A stretch of 64,000 bases of DNA from an uncultured OCS116 cluster bacterium (lineage in GTDB: Bacteria; Pseudomonadota; Alphaproteobacteria; Rhizobiales; TMED25), in NCBI GenBank assembly GCA_902633855.1, contig CACPHU010000003.1, positions 1 through 64,000 of the forward strand. The letters are read 5' to 3'. The position numbers were made by a program, and so were the translations under genes. A model generated the notes under the pieces. It made no database searches. It worked only from the letters and a program-made list of their open reading frames with translations, and was not told the origin of the DNA. Shown piece by piece: positions 9,250-18,531 of the stretch; positions within the stretch are counted from its first letter, which is position 1, and each line of letters starts with the position of its first letter.

Positions 9250-10506
9250 TTAGACTTTTGTAAAAATCAATGATGCATTCGTCCCACCAAAACCGAATGA
9301 ATTACTCAACGCACTTTTGACCTCGCGTGTGAGTGATTTTTTTGGTACCAGATTTATTTTTGTATCAACGCAAATATTATCAAGGTTTAGAGTTGCTGGT
9401 ATTTTTCCTGTATTAATTGCCATTATTGAAAATATTGCCTCGACTGAACCTGCCGCACCCAACAAATGTCCAATAGAAGACTTTGTTGATGACATATATA
9501 AATTTTTACTGTGTTCTCCAAATAATCTCTCCACAGCCTTTATTTCAATTTCATCCCCAGCTGGTGTGGATGTTCCATGAGCATTTACATAGTCAATATT
9601 ATCGAGAGCGATACCAGAATTATTTAGCGCAGCTGACATTGATCTAAAGCCGCCATCCCCATCTTCTGATGGTGATGTTATATGGAAGGCGTCACCAGAC
9701 AAGCCATATCCCTTGACCTCTGCATAAATTTTTGCGCCTCGTTTTATCGCATGCTCATACTCCTCGAGCACAACTACCCCAGCACCTTCACCCATAACAA
9801 AACCATCTCTATCCTCATCAAAAGGCCTTGATGCCTTTATAGGTTTATCATTAAATGCAGAAGATAGAGCTCTACATGCTGCAAAACCAGCTATGGATAA
9901 CCTACATAAAGGAGACTCAGTTCCACCCGCGACCATAACGTCCGCATCTCCAAATGCTATTAATCTTGATGCATCACCAATGGCATGAGAGCCTGTAGAA
10001 CAGGCTGTAACAACAGAGTGATTTGGTCCTTTAAAGTTATTTCTTATTGATATATGTCCAGACGCAAGGTTGATTAGTCGACCTGGTATAAAGAATGGTG
10101 ATATTCTTCTTGGTCCTTTATCCCTTAAGATAATTGCAGCATCTTCGATCCCCTGCAATCCACCAATACCAGATCCAATTAGTACGCCTGATCTTATTTC
10201 TTTGTCATAGGTATCGGCAACCCAACCTGAGTCTTTAATTGCTTGATCTGAAGCACAAATTGCGTAAGTAATAAACTCATCTACTTTTCTTTGCTCTTTA
10301 GGGTCAAGCCAATCATCAGGATTATAAGATCCAAGATCATCACCTCTTGGTATTTGTGCAGCTATTTTGACAGGTAAATCTTCTGTATCAAAATTCTCAA
10401 TTTTGCCTATGCCAGAATTACCTTTTATGAGATTATCCCATACAAAGTTAACCCCAACCCCAAGAGGAGTTACTAAACCAAGTCCAGTAACAACAACGCG
10501 TCTCAT
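9250..10506 (-). CDS. fabF: 3-oxoacyl-[acyl-carrier-protein] synthase II
   Basis: Condenses malonyl-ACP with acyl-ACP in fatty-acid elongation. The Cys-His-His triad is visible: ACSTGSHAIG (active cysteine), NAHGTSTPAGD and KSSIGHLLGAAG. N-terminal RRVVVTGLGLVTPLG and C-terminal SFGFGGTNASL are standard. The length of 418 aa is typical. It lies 12 bp downstream of acpP, the gene of its carrier-protein substrate. Confidence 0.97.
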   Translation of the reverse strand: MRRVVVTGLGLVTPLGVGVNFVWDNLIKGNSGIGKIENFDTEDLPVKIAAQIPRGDDLGSYNPDDWLDPKEQRKVDEFITYAICASDQAIKDSGWVADTYDKEIRSGVLIGSGIGGLQGIEDAAIILRDKGPRRISPFFIPGRLINLASGHISIRNNFKGPNHSVVTACSTGSHAIGDASRLIAFGDADVMVAGGTESPLCRLSIAGFAACRALSSAFNDKPIKASRPFDEDRDGFVMGEGAGVVVLEEYEHAIKRGAKIYAEVKGYGLSGDAFHITSPSEDGDGGFRSMSAALNNSGIALDNIDYVNAHGTSTPAGDEIEIKAVERLFGEHSKNLYMSSTKSSIGHLLGAAGSVEAIFSIMAINTGKIPATLNLDNICVDTKINLVPKKSLTREVKSALSNSFGFGGTNASLIFTKV

Positions 10507-10518
10507 CTTTTTCTGAAT

Positions 10519-10755
10519 TTAGGAGTTTTGCTTCTCAAGAAATGAGATCGCATCACCAACAGTTTGAATAGTTTCAGCAGCATCATCTGGAATTTCTGCA
10601 TTGAATTCCTCCTCAAATGCCATAACTAGCTCAACAGTATCTAAACTGTCAGCACCAAGATCGTCAATAAAGCTGGCTTTTTCTTCTACTTTATCTGCCT
10701 CTACTCCAAGATGCTCGATAACAATTTTTTTTACGCGGTCAGCAACATCACTCAT
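10519..10755 (-). CDS. acpP: Acyl carrier protein
   Basis: A 78-aa acidic helical protein with the phosphopantetheine attachment motif [10 protein letters not shown] (serine of DSL). It carries growing acyl chains for the fab enzymes encoded on both sides. A 105-bp AT-rich gap upstream separates it from fabG and could hold its own promoter, which would allow the higher expression usually seen for ACP. Assignment is essentially certain. Confidence 0.98.
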   Translation of the reverse strand: MSDVADRVKKIVIEHLGVEADKVEEKASFIDDLGADSLDTVELVMAFEEEFNAEIPDDAAETIQTVGDAISFLEKQNS

Positions 10756-10860
10756 TTTTTACCTCTGTAACTATTAAATTATAACTTATATAAGTATTAA
10801 TATATTTATAAATATTTAACTACAATCAAAAAATTTATTTTTGCCATGTAAATATTGGAG

Positions 10861-11598
10861 CTAGTGCATCACCATGCCACCATTAACATGAATTGTCTGT
10901 CCTGTGATGTAGTCAGACATGTGACTTGAGAGGAAAAGGCAGGCCTCGGCGACATCACTGGGTAATCCGAGTTTTGCCATCGGTATTTTTCCAATAATTG
11001 TTTCCTTTTGCTTTTCGTTTAGTGAGTCAATCATATCAGAGTCAATCATACCGGGAGCAACACAATTAACAGTAATCCCCCTTGTTGCTACTTCCATCGC
11101 TAATGATTTTGTAAAACCGACTAAGCCAGATTTTGAAGAAACATAATTTGTTTGACCCGGATTACCAGAAAAACCGACTACCGATGAAATGGAAATAATT
11201 TTTCCTTGCCTCTGTTTAAACATCTGCTTTGTGATATTTTTTGTTAATTTATATACAGATGTTAAATTCATATTAATGACATCGAACCAATCATCATCTT
11301 TCATCCGGATCAATAAATCATCTCTCTTTATGCCTGCATTATTTATAAGAATATCAATTGTTCCAAAATCACCAATTACATCCTCTGAAAGTTTATTTAT
11401 GTTGTTCAGATCAGATAAATCACAAGGATATATTAAATGATCGTTACCCAAATCCGCCTTGAGTGACTTTAATTTATCAATATTCGTTGCAGATAAGGCT
11501 ATTTTTGCTCCCGAAATTGAGAGTTTTTTTGCAATTTCTTTCCCAATACTGCCTGTTGATCCAGTTAATAGAACTGTTTTACCTTTTAACATACTCAT
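10861..11598 (-). CDS. fabG: 3-oxoacyl-[acyl-carrier-protein] reductase
   Basis: NADPH-dependent reduction of beta-ketoacyl-ACP. An SDR fold with nucleotide motif TGSTGSIGKEIA, NNAGIKRDDLL, catalytic serine in ISSVVGFSGNPGQ and YxxxK in NYVSSKSGLV. The C-terminal end (YITGQTIHVNGGMVMH) is the characteristic FabG terminus. It sits between fabD and acpP, which separates it from the other SDRs in this window. 245 aa, normal. Confidence 0.96.
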   Translation of the reverse strand: MSMLKGKTVLLTGSTGSIGKEIAKKLSISGAKIALSATNIDKLKSLKADLGNDHLIYPCDLSDLNNINKLSEDVIGDFGTIDILINNAGIKRDDLLIRMKDDDWFDVINMNLTSVYKLTKNITKQMFKQRQGKIISISSVVGFSGNPGQTNYVSSKSGLVGFTKSLAMEVATRGITVNCVAPGMIDSDMIDSLNEKQKETIIGKIPMAKLGLPSDVAEACLFLSSHMSDYITGQTIHVNGGMVMH

Positions 11599-11614
11599 AT
11601 TATATCCCTTGAAT

Positions 11615-12559
11615 TTAAACTAATATAAAACTATCAATTTGATCGGGCACCTCAATGGAGTGTGAGTCCATTGTGCTATCTATTCTTTTTGCGAGCCCCG
11701 TCAAAACCTTTCCTGCACCAATTTCAAATACCTTCTCAATACCATTTTTTTTAGCATATTTGATGGTCTCGACCCACCTAACCCTTCCTGTAACTTGCCT
11801 CACCAATAATTCGGTGATTTTTTTCGCTTGCGTCTCTGGCATTGCATTTACATTTGCTATTATCGGGATAATTGGATCAATAATATTTGACTCACCGAGC
11901 GCTTCATTCATCACGTCTGCCGCCGGCTGCATAAGGCTGCAATGAAATGGCGCGCTTACTGGGAGTTTTAGAGCTTTCTTTGCACCAAAATTAGCAGATA
12001 ACTCAATCGCAGCATCTATCGCCTTAATGTGTCCACTAATGACAACTTGCCCAGGAGCATTATCATTTGCAATATTGCAGACCAGATCAGCCCTTTGATC
12101 ATTAATGTGCTTTATCAATTGCTCTACTTCTTCAATTGAACTGCCAATTAGGGCCGCCATTGCCCCCTGCCCAATTGGAACCGCCTTTTGCATCGAAATG
12201 CCGCGAAGTTTTAACAGCTTCGCAGCTGTTGCTAACTCAAGTGATTTTGTGGCAACCAGCGCAGAATACTCTCCCAACGAGTGGCCCGCGCAATATCCAA
12301 TCTTACTAAAATCAATACCTATTTCATTTTCCAAAACACGAAATATTGCGATGCTGACAGACATAATTGCTGGTTGTGCATTTTCGGTTTTTGTCAATTC
12401 TTCAATATCACCATCCCACATAATTTTTGATAGGCTCTGAGATAATGACTCGTCTACTTCATTAAATACATCCCTAGCAGCTATAAAGTTTTCAGAGAAT
12501 GTTTTTCCCATGCAAATATATTGACTCCCTTGACCAGGAAAAACTAATAAATTTCTCAT
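11615..12559 (-). CDS. fabD: Malonyl-CoA:ACP transacylase
   Basis: Loads malonate from CoA onto ACP. Seen motifs: FPGQGSQ at the N-terminus, the nucleophile motif AGHSLGEYSA, and the histidine in PVSAPFHCSLM. Length 314 aa is normal. It is the first gene of the minus-strand fab operon; its start faces the rpsF promoter across a 177-bp divergent region. Confidence 0.96.
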   Translation of the reverse strand: MRNLLVFPGQGSQYICMGKTFSENFIAARDVFNEVDESLSQSLSKIMWDGDIEELTKTENAQPAIMSVSIAIFRVLENEIGIDFSKIGYCAGHSLGEYSALVATKSLELATAAKLLKLRGISMQKAVPIGQGAMAALIGSSIEEVEQLIKHINDQRADLVCNIANDNAPGQVVISGHIKAIDAAIELSANFGAKKALKLPVSAPFHCSLMQPAADVMNEALGESNIIDPIIPIIANVNAMPETQAKKITELLVRQVTGRVRWVETIKYAKKNGIEKVFEIGAGKVLTGLAKRIDSTMDSHSIEVPDQIDSFILV

Positions 12560-12630
12560 TTTAATACCTTTTTTGTTGCAAAATTTATTACTTCAATATA
12601 GTAATCTACTATAATTTTGTTATCAAAATA

Positions 12631-12659
12631 TTGACGCGCTTAATTAAGATTTTAATAAT
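12631..12659 (+). promoter_or_regulatory. Putative sigma-70 promoter for rpsF operon
   Basis: TTGACG at 12631-12636 and AATAAT at 12654-12659 are separated by 17 bp, in the 177-bp region between the divergent fabD and rpsF genes. The spacing and -35 match are good; the AT-rich background makes chance -10 matches common. Confidence 0.45.
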
Positions 12660-12736
12660 AAATTATTTTATATTGCTTAATATGTTTGATAAACATATAT
12701 ATAGTTATAATTGAATTTTACAGGATTTAATAAAAT

Positions 12737-13081
12737 ATGCCATTATATGAACATGTTTATTTAGCTCGACAAGATATCACAACACAGCAAGTTGAGGCAA
12801 TAAACAGCACCATTGAAGAGTTAATAAAAAAAGATGGCGGTAGTATTGATAAAGTTGAATATTGGGGCTTGCGCCAATTGTCTTATAAAATAAAGAAAAA
12901 CAGGAAAGCGCACTACACACTCATGAATATTAATGCGCCATCCGATACATTAAAAGAACTAGACAGGCAAATAAGCCTAAACGAAAATGTGCTGAGGCAT
13001 TTGACTGTAAAAGTAAATAAATTTGAAGAAACCCCATCAGTTATGATGGACTCCAAATCAAGCGACACAAAAGAAGATTAG
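12737..13081 (+). CDS. rpsF: 30S ribosomal protein S6
   Basis: A 114-aa ribosomal protein that heterodimerises with S18 on the central domain of 16S rRNA. It begins MPLYEHVYLARQDITTQQVE and contains the family stretch VEYWGLRQLSYKIKKNRKAHY. The typical short acidic tail is present. It is followed 3 bp later by rpsR, its assembly partner. Confidence 0.97.
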   Translation: MPLYEHVYLARQDITTQQVEAINSTIEELIKKDGGSIDKVEYWGLRQLSYKIKKNRKAHYTLMNINAPSDTLKELDRQISLNENVLRHLTVKVNKFEETPSVMMDSKSSDTKED

Positions 13082-13084
13082 TAA

Positions 13085-13327
13085 ATGCAGACATCTCAAC
13101 AAACAAAAAAACCATATTTTCGCGGTTCACGCAATTGCCCACTCTCGGAGCCAGACTCACCACCTGTCGATTATAAGAATGTAAAATTACTACAGAAATA
13201 TATTTCCGAACGCGGTAAAATGATACCAAGCAGAATTACATCTGTCTCAGCAAAAAAACAACGAGAGCTGGCGGTGGCAGTAAAGCGTGCAAGGTTTCTT
13301 GGCTTATTGCCATATTTACAAAGATAA
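13085..13327 (+). CDS. rpsR: 30S ribosomal protein S18
   Basis: An 80-aa basic protein with the S18 core [24 protein letters not shown] and the C-terminal [13 protein letters not shown]. It binds 16S rRNA with S6, encoded immediately upstream. Downstream lie two short inverted repeats before the DUF2232 gene. Confidence 0.97.
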   Translation: MQTSQQTKKPYFRGSRNCPLSEPDSPPVDYKNVKLLQKYISERGKMIPSRITSVSAKKQRELAVAVKRARFLGLLPYLQR

Positions 13328-13338
13328 ATATTTTTATT

Positions 13339-13370
13339 GGTTGGGTATAACCCTAACCGCAAACTAGCGG
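13339..13370 (+). other. Tandem overlapping hairpins between rpsR and the DUF2232 gene
   Basis: GGTTGGG at 13339 pairs with CCCTAACC (7-bp stem with one G-T pair, six-base loop). The next stem, CCGC/GCGG (13357-13370), shares two bases with the first, so the two cannot form fully together. The second one covers the GCGGGA stretch that precedes the downstream ATG at 13380. There is no U-tract, so this is not a standard terminator; it could tune read-through or translation. Confidence 0.4.
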
Positions 13371-13379
13371 GACAGCGAT

Positions 13380-14309
13380 ATGATAATAAAACAGATATCT
13401 CTCTTATTACTTGCTATCTTGCTGCAAGCATTATTCTTCATCTACCCATTATCAGGTAATTCTGGGTTCTTATTTAATCTGTTTCTGTTTTGCCCCTTAC
13501 CGCTCTATTTTTTGGGAATTCTATTTGGATATAGGTACGTCATATTTGCTTCAATTCCTGCAATGTTAATTATCTATACACATGGTTTTAATATTGCTGT
13601 TTCTTACTCGTTATTCTTTGCGTTACCCTGTGTCTACTTATCGTACTATATTGGACTCAACAAAACATCCAATTCTGACGCAAAAGAAGTGATCTGGTAT
13701 CCACTTTCTCTGATTTTTTCGAAAATAATTATGCTATCTCTAGTTTTGAGCCTAATTGGTATATTATTTTTGGGTACAAATATTGTTGACTATAACGACA
13801 CAATATCAACAATTTACTCTGATGTTTATCAGATTAGACCTGATCTGGAACAAACAATTCAGCTAAATAATATTGCCTTGATGTCAGCGAGTCTGCCGTC
13901 AATACTTGTTGGATTTTGGATATTAATTTTCTTTGTTAACTTATGGATAGCAACAAAAATTACTAGAAAAATAGATAGCAATGTCAGAAGCTGGGATGGT
14001 TTTGATGAAATCAGCTTGCCAAAGCATTTCATTTATCTGCTGACGCTTTTCTTAATATTTGCATTCGCAGCACAGGGTATTATAAAAGTAATGTCTATAA
14101 CAGGGGCGACCGCAATACTTATGGGCTACTCTATAAACGGGTTATCTGTTTTGCATAATGTCACAAAAAACTTTAATTTAAGACCACTAGTGCTAACTAC
14201 ACTATATATTTTGGTCCTACTATTTGTGCCATTTATAATCCCAGTCACGATCTTGGGGATAATGGATTACAAAAATAATTTAAGAAATAAAATTAAATCA
14301 AGGAGATAA
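13380..14309 (+). CDS. DUF2232-type integral membrane protein
   Basis: A 309-aa protein with about eight hydrophobic helices, beginning KQISLLLLAILLQALFFIYPLSG. It resembles the DUF2232 (YybS-like) family, which in alphaproteobacteria is typically encoded between rpsR and rplI, exactly as here. No catalytic motif is visible and the function is unknown. It ends 3 bp before rplI and is presumably co-transcribed with the ribosomal genes. Confidence 0.75.
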   Translation: MIIKQISLLLLAILLQALFFIYPLSGNSGFLFNLFLFCPLPLYFLGILFGYRYVIFASIPAMLIIYTHGFNIAVSYSLFFALPCVYLSYYIGLNKTSNSDAKEVIWYPLSLIFSKIIMLSLVLSLIGILFLGTNIVDYNDTISTIYSDVYQIRPDLEQTIQLNNIALMSASLPSILVGFWILIFFVNLWIATKITRKIDSNVRSWDGFDEISLPKHFIYLLTLFLIFAFAAQGIIKVMSITGATAILMGYSINGLSVLHNVTKNFNLRPLVLTTLYILVLLFVPFIIPVTILGIMDYKNNLRNKIKSRR

Positions 14310-14312
14310 AAA

Positions 14313-14981
14313 ATGAAAATAATTTTACTGGAAAAAGTTGAAAAACTCGGATCACTTGGGGATCATGTAGAAGTTAAGAATGGCTATGCACGTAATTATC
14401 TTTTACCAACAGGTAAAGCACTTAGGGCGACTGAAGAAAATATTAAGTATTTTGAGGAAAAAGCGTCCGATTTAAAAAAGAAGAATGATAAGGACGTAAA
14501 AGAAGCAAATAAATTCCTCGATAAGATTACAGGAAAAACTTTTATTGTGATAAGGCAAGCTGGAGAAAATGGTCAGCTCTTTGGTTCAGTGACAACGCGA
14601 GATATTGCCAACCTTCTAAAGGATAATGGTATTGATCAAATCAAAAAAAATCAGATATCACTGATTGAGCCAATCAAAACTCTTGGCATTGTCGACGTTA
14701 AAGTTAATTTACATGCCGAGGTATCAACAACAATAAAAATTAATATAGCGAGAACCGAAGAAGAAGCCGAGCTGCAGGAGAGAGGTAAGGTTGTATCCTT
14801 GGATGACAGTCAATCAGATGAAGATGCTGTTATGGATGTTTTCGATGAGGGTGTCGAAGCCGAACTCAGTGAAGAAGCCACTAATGAAGCCAATGATGAA
14901 AGCATAGAGGTTAATGATGACGAAAAAATCGATGGTGCTGATACGGCAGATGAAGAAAAAGAAGATGAGGAAAAAGAATAA
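14313..14981 (+). CDS. rplI: 50S ribosomal protein L9 with long acidic tail
   Basis: The N-terminal domain has the L9 signature (EVKNGYARNYLLPTGKAL), followed by the connecting helix and the C-terminal domain to about residue 150. Residues ~150-222 are a low-complexity acidic extension rich in Glu and Asp with almost no basic residues. Canonical L9 is about 150 aa, so one third of this protein is the tail. Alphaproteobacterial L9 proteins are often extended; this one is on the long side. Strong AAGGAGAT-like sequence (caaggagataaaaa) precedes the ATG. Confidence 0.95.
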   Translation: MKIILLEKVEKLGSLGDHVEVKNGYARNYLLPTGKALRATEENIKYFEEKASDLKKKNDKDVKEANKFLDKITGKTFIVIRQAGENGQLFGSVTTRDIANLLKDNGIDQIKKNQISLIEPIKTLGIVDVKVNLHAEVSTTIKINIARTEEEAELQERGKVVSLDDSQSDEDAVMDVFDEGVEAELSEEATNEANDESIEVNDDEKIDGADTADEEKEDEEKE

Positions 14982-15120
14982 ATACCTCAGTCAAGATATT
15001 TTTTGAAAATTACAAATTAATGAATATTAGATGTGGATTATTTTGAATAAATTTAAAAATAATTCTTACTAACATTGCTTCTTATATATGCTTATTTTAA
15101 TTAAGAGTATAAATTTTAGT

Positions 15121-16608
15121 ATGACGTCAATAATTCAAAATATAGCCAGCAATTCAGAAGATGATTACAGACAGCTGCCTCATAATTTAGACGCAGAGCA
15201 GCAATTACTCGGTGCATTATTAGTCAATAATGACTTATTTGATAAAATATCTAGTTATTTAAAGATTGAACATTTTTTTGAACATATACACGGAGTAATT
15301 TTCGATAATATATCAAAGCTTATTTTATCAAATAAACTTGCATCACCAATCACACTAAAAACACAAATTGATAACGATGAGAGATTTGAGGAGATTGAAG
15401 GTAGCAAATATTTGATTAAATTAGCAGCTGAGTCCTCCTCGATCATAAATATTGAAGAATACGCACAAATCATTCGTCATCTATATACATGGAGGAAGCT
15501 TATTGATTTAGGAAATGATGTGGTTAATGTATCCTATTCACCACCTGCAGATATGACACCATTTGATCACCTTGAATATATTGAGCAAAAATTATATTCA
15601 CTTGCTGAGGATGAAAAATATGGAAATGATTTTAAAAATTTTTCAACTGCATTGACAGAGGCAATTGACACTGCAGCAAGCGCCTATCATAAAGATGGCC
15701 AGGTCTCTGGGCTATCAAGCGGTTTTAGAGATCTTGATAAGGTTCTTGGTGGTCTTCAATCTTCCGACCTTCTGATCATTGCTGGTAGACCGTCAATGGG
15801 TAAAACAGCTTTTGCTACAAACATTGCCTTTCATATTGCTAATGCTTTTAATATTGGAGACAATGATACTGAGAAAAAGCAGAGTCAAGGCGCAGTTGTG
15901 GGTTTTTTCTCACTAGAAATGTCATCATCACAACTTGCAACAAGAATAATATCTGAACAAACATCTGTATCCTCAGACAAAATTCGTAAGGGTCAAATAT
16001 CAAACATTGAATACGATAGATTAATTGATGTCGCCCGAAAACTTCAGGATATTCCCCTATTTATCGATGAAACAGGTGGGATTAGCATAGGACAATTAAT
16101 TGCCAGAGCACGTAAATTAAAGAGGCAAAATAATTTAGGTATTCTAGTAATAGATTACCTTCAACTACTGACATCCAGCAACAGAAGGTATAATGAGAAT
16201 AGGGTGCAGGAATTGTCTGAGATTACGCAAAGTTTGAAAGCCCTAGCTAAGGAGTTAAATATCCCAATAATAGCGCTATCCCAACTTTCAAGACAAGTAG
16301 AAAATAGAGATGATAAAAAACCGCAATTATCCGATTTGAGAGAGTCCGGTTCCATAGAACAAGATGCTGATGTAGTAATGTTTTTATACAGAGAAGAATA
16401 TTATCTTGAGAAAAAACAGCCGAGAGAGGGAACCGAGGAATATATACAGTGGCAAGAAAGTATGGAAGAAGTACATCAAAAGGCCCAAGTAATTATTGGA
16501 AAGAATAGACACGGATCAACGCCAGTAATCGAAATGTATTTTGATGGCTCCGTAACCCGCTTTAGTGATTATACGTCAGATGATAGGCTTCCTGAACGAT
16601 TTGAGTAG
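15121..16608 (+). CDS. dnaB: Replicative DNA helicase DnaB
   Basis: Hexameric 5'-3' helicase of the replisome. N-terminal domain begins with the family motif YRQLPHNLDAEQQLLGALL; the RecA-like domain has Walker A GRPSMGKTAF, FFSLEMSSSQLATR, Walker B LVIDYLQLL and the arginine-finger region ESGSIEQDADVVMFLYR. No intein interrupts it. The ORF track starts at 15088, but the ATG at 15121 (MTSIIQN) gives a normal distance to the conserved N-terminus; neither has a strong ribosome-binding site. Follows rplI, the usual order. Confidence 0.95.
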   Translation: MTSIIQNIASNSEDDYRQLPHNLDAEQQLLGALLVNNDLFDKISSYLKIEHFFEHIHGVIFDNISKLILSNKLASPITLKTQIDNDERFEEIEGSKYLIKLAAESSSIINIEEYAQIIRHLYTWRKLIDLGNDVVNVSYSPPADMTPFDHLEYIEQKLYSLAEDEKYGNDFKNFSTALTEAIDTAASAYHKDGQVSGLSSGFRDLDKVLGGLQSSDLLIIAGRPSMGKTAFATNIAFHIANAFNIGDNDTEKKQSQGAVVGFFSLEMSSSQLATRIISEQTSVSSDKIRKGQISNIEYDRLIDVARKLQDIPLFIDETGGISIGQLIARARKLKRQNNLGILVIDYLQLLTSSNRRYNENRVQELSEITQSLKALAKELNIPIIALSQLSRQVENRDDKKPQLSDLRESGSIEQDADVVMFLYREEYYLEKKQPREGTEEYIQWQESMEEVHQKAQVIIGKNRHGSTPVIEMYFDGSVTRFSDYTSDDRLPERFE

Positions 16609-16638
16609 ATTTGACTTATCGAAGGTAAAAAATGAAAA

Positions 16639-17745
16639 ATGAATGATAACGCGCAAAATATGTTATCTGCATTTATGAATGTAAACCTTGCTTCCATATC
16701 TCATAACTATCATAAAATCAGTACATATGTTGAGCCATCTATTTGCGCTGCCACGGTGAAGGCCGATGCGTACGGTTTGGGTCTAGAGGAAGTTGCAATT
16801 ACCCTTCAAAATTCAGGATGCAAATATTTTTTCGTATCAGATTTATATGAAGCAATTAGACTCAGAAATATTATTGGTTCAAATGATAATGTCATTTATG
16901 CGCTTAATGGATTAAAGCCCACAATGACAAAAGAATATATTTCGCATAAGATTACACCGGTCATTGGAAGCATGACCGAGCTTGAGGAATATAGGGCCAA
17001 TACTGATGAATACACAGAACATCACATTGCCCTTCATTTTGATACAGGATTCTCAAGGCTTGGTTTTGAGGGGAATGAAATTAGTAAATTATCAATCAAT
17101 AGATTAAATGTTGACCTCATAATGTCACATCTTTCAACAGCCGAAGATCCACAATCAAGCCTATCTGAGAATCAACTTGATCAGTTTTTAAAAGCAACCA
17201 ATGGATTTGTTGGGATAAAAAAAACTATTGCAAACTCAGCTGCAATTTTTAGAGGTAAATCTTTTTTACTTGATATGGTTAGACCGGGATTTTGCCTGTA
17301 TTGTGGCCACAATGAAAATGGAGTCTTAGGTAGGTTAGAGCCTGCAATTGAATTATATGCTCCAATTATTCAAATAAAAGATATAAAAGCTGGCTCAACA
17401 ATAGGATATGGAGCTACGTATAAAGCTATCAAAGATATTAGAATCGCACTCGTAGAATTTGGCTACGCTGATGGTCTGCCATGGTCTCTGAAATCGACGA
17501 ATCATCAATCTGGCGGACAGTTCTATTTTGACAATGCTCCAACACCAATATTGGGCAGAGTTTCCATGGATATTGTTGCAATTGATGTAACAGGGATAAA
17601 AAACGATATAAAAAGAGGTGATTTTGTAGAAATAATTGGATCAAATCAAAATATTGATACCTTAGCTAAAAATGCTGGTACAATAAGCTACGAAATACTG
17701 ACAAGATTAAACTCAAGAGTCAAAAAGCACTATAAATATGTATAA
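16639..17745 (+). CDS. alr: Alanine racemase
   Basis: PLP-dependent interconversion of L- and D-alanine for peptidoglycan. The PLP lysine lies in TVKADAYGLG near residue 39, and the second catalytic tyrosine region is GYGATYK; RVSMDIVAID is the conserved C-domain motif. 368 aa, normal. An ATG seven bases upstream is followed at once by a stop, so 16639 is the start. Overlaps mlaE by 8 bp. Confidence 0.95.
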   Translation: MNDNAQNMLSAFMNVNLASISHNYHKISTYVEPSICAATVKADAYGLGLEEVAITLQNSGCKYFFVSDLYEAIRLRNIIGSNDNVIYALNGLKPTMTKEYISHKITPVIGSMTELEEYRANTDEYTEHHIALHFDTGFSRLGFEGNEISKLSINRLNVDLIMSHLSTAEDPQSSLSENQLDQFLKATNGFVGIKKTIANSAAIFRGKSFLLDMVRPGFCLYCGHNENGVLGRLEPAIELYAPIIQIKDIKAGSTIGYGATYKAIKDIRIALVEFGYADGLPWSLKSTNHQSGGQFYFDNAPTPILGRVSMDIVAIDVTGIKNDIKRGDFVEIIGSNQNIDTLAKNAGTISYEILTRLNSRVKKHYKYV

Positions 17746-18526
17746 ATATATTTATATTATCCCAGAAGCAATAGGTAAGTCTGTTCTAAGGATGTGCGCA
17801 AGTATTGGTAGTATTGCAATTTTCTTTTATGACTTCGTTATATGCCTATTTACGCCACCTATTTATATTAAATCATTATTAATTCAATTAGTTAGAATTG
17901 GTTATAATTCTCTTCCAGTAATTGGGCTTACAGCTTTTTTCACTGGCGGCGTATTAGCATTACAAATATATGTAGGGGGCTCAAGATTTAATGCCGAAAA
18001 TATTGTTGCATCAATTGTCGCGCTAGGAATTACCAGAGAATTAGGTCCTGTAATCGCCGGATTAATGCTAGCAGGAAGAGTTTCAGCTTCAATTTCAGCA
18101 GAAATTGCGACAATGAGAGTAACAGAGCAAATTGATGCACTCATTACACTATCAACAAATCCAATGAAATATCTAGTTGTTCCAAGGGTGCTAGCGGCCG
18201 TTATAAGTCTGCCAATCTTGGTAATTATCGCTGACATAATCGGGATAATGGGTGGGTTTGTTGTCGGAACAAAAACTCTTGGATTTATTGAACAAAGCTA
18301 CATAAAAAATACACTAGATATTATCGAGCTCCGCGATGTCCTGTCGGGGCTGGTTAAAGCTGCCGTATTTGGTTTCATTGTTGCCTTTATGGGCTGCTAT
18401 CACGGATATAATTCAACCGGAGGCGCACAGGGTGTTGGTAGATCGACAACATTAGCAGTTGTTTCTGCGTCAATTTTGATACTAGCGTCAAACTATATCT
18501 TAACATCACTAGTATTTACAAATTAG
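17738..18526 (+). CDS. mlaE: MlaE-family phospholipid transport permease
   Basis: The permease of an Mla-type ABC system that moves phospholipids between the membranes and maintains outer-membrane asymmetry. It has the family features: five hydrophobic segments and the conserved stretches FFTGGVLALQIY, ITRELGPVIAGLMLAGRV and EIATMRVTEQIDAL. 262 aa, normal. Paired with mlaF 5 bp downstream. MlaD, MlaB and MlaC are not adjacent, so the rest of the system must be elsewhere. Confidence 0.92.
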   Translation: MYKYIYIIPEAIGKSVLRMCASIGSIAIFFYDFVICLFTPPIYIKSLLIQLVRIGYNSLPVIGLTAFFTGGVLALQIYVGGSRFNAENIVASIVALGITRELGPVIAGLMLAGRVSASISAEIATMRVTEQIDALITLSTNPMKYLVVPRVLAAVISLPILVIIADIIGIMGGFVVGTKTLGFIEQSYIKNTLDIIELRDVLSGLVKAAVFGFIVAFMGCYHGYNSTGGAQGVGRSTTLAVVSASILILASNYILTSLVFTN

Positions 18527-18531
18527 ATAAA

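Noticed and set aside
9317-9580. 87-aa ORF inside fabF on the opposite strand
   Set aside because: Fully contained in fabF, antisense, with no homology signal.
10756-10860. Riboswitch or strong promoter upstream of acpP
   Set aside because: The gap is AT-rich with several weak -10-like matches and a small palindrome (acttatataagt), but no convincing -35/-10 pair or conserved fold can be defended.
15121-16608. Intein in dnaB
   Set aside because: DnaB is a frequent intein host, but the Walker A and downstream motifs are contiguous and the length is normal.
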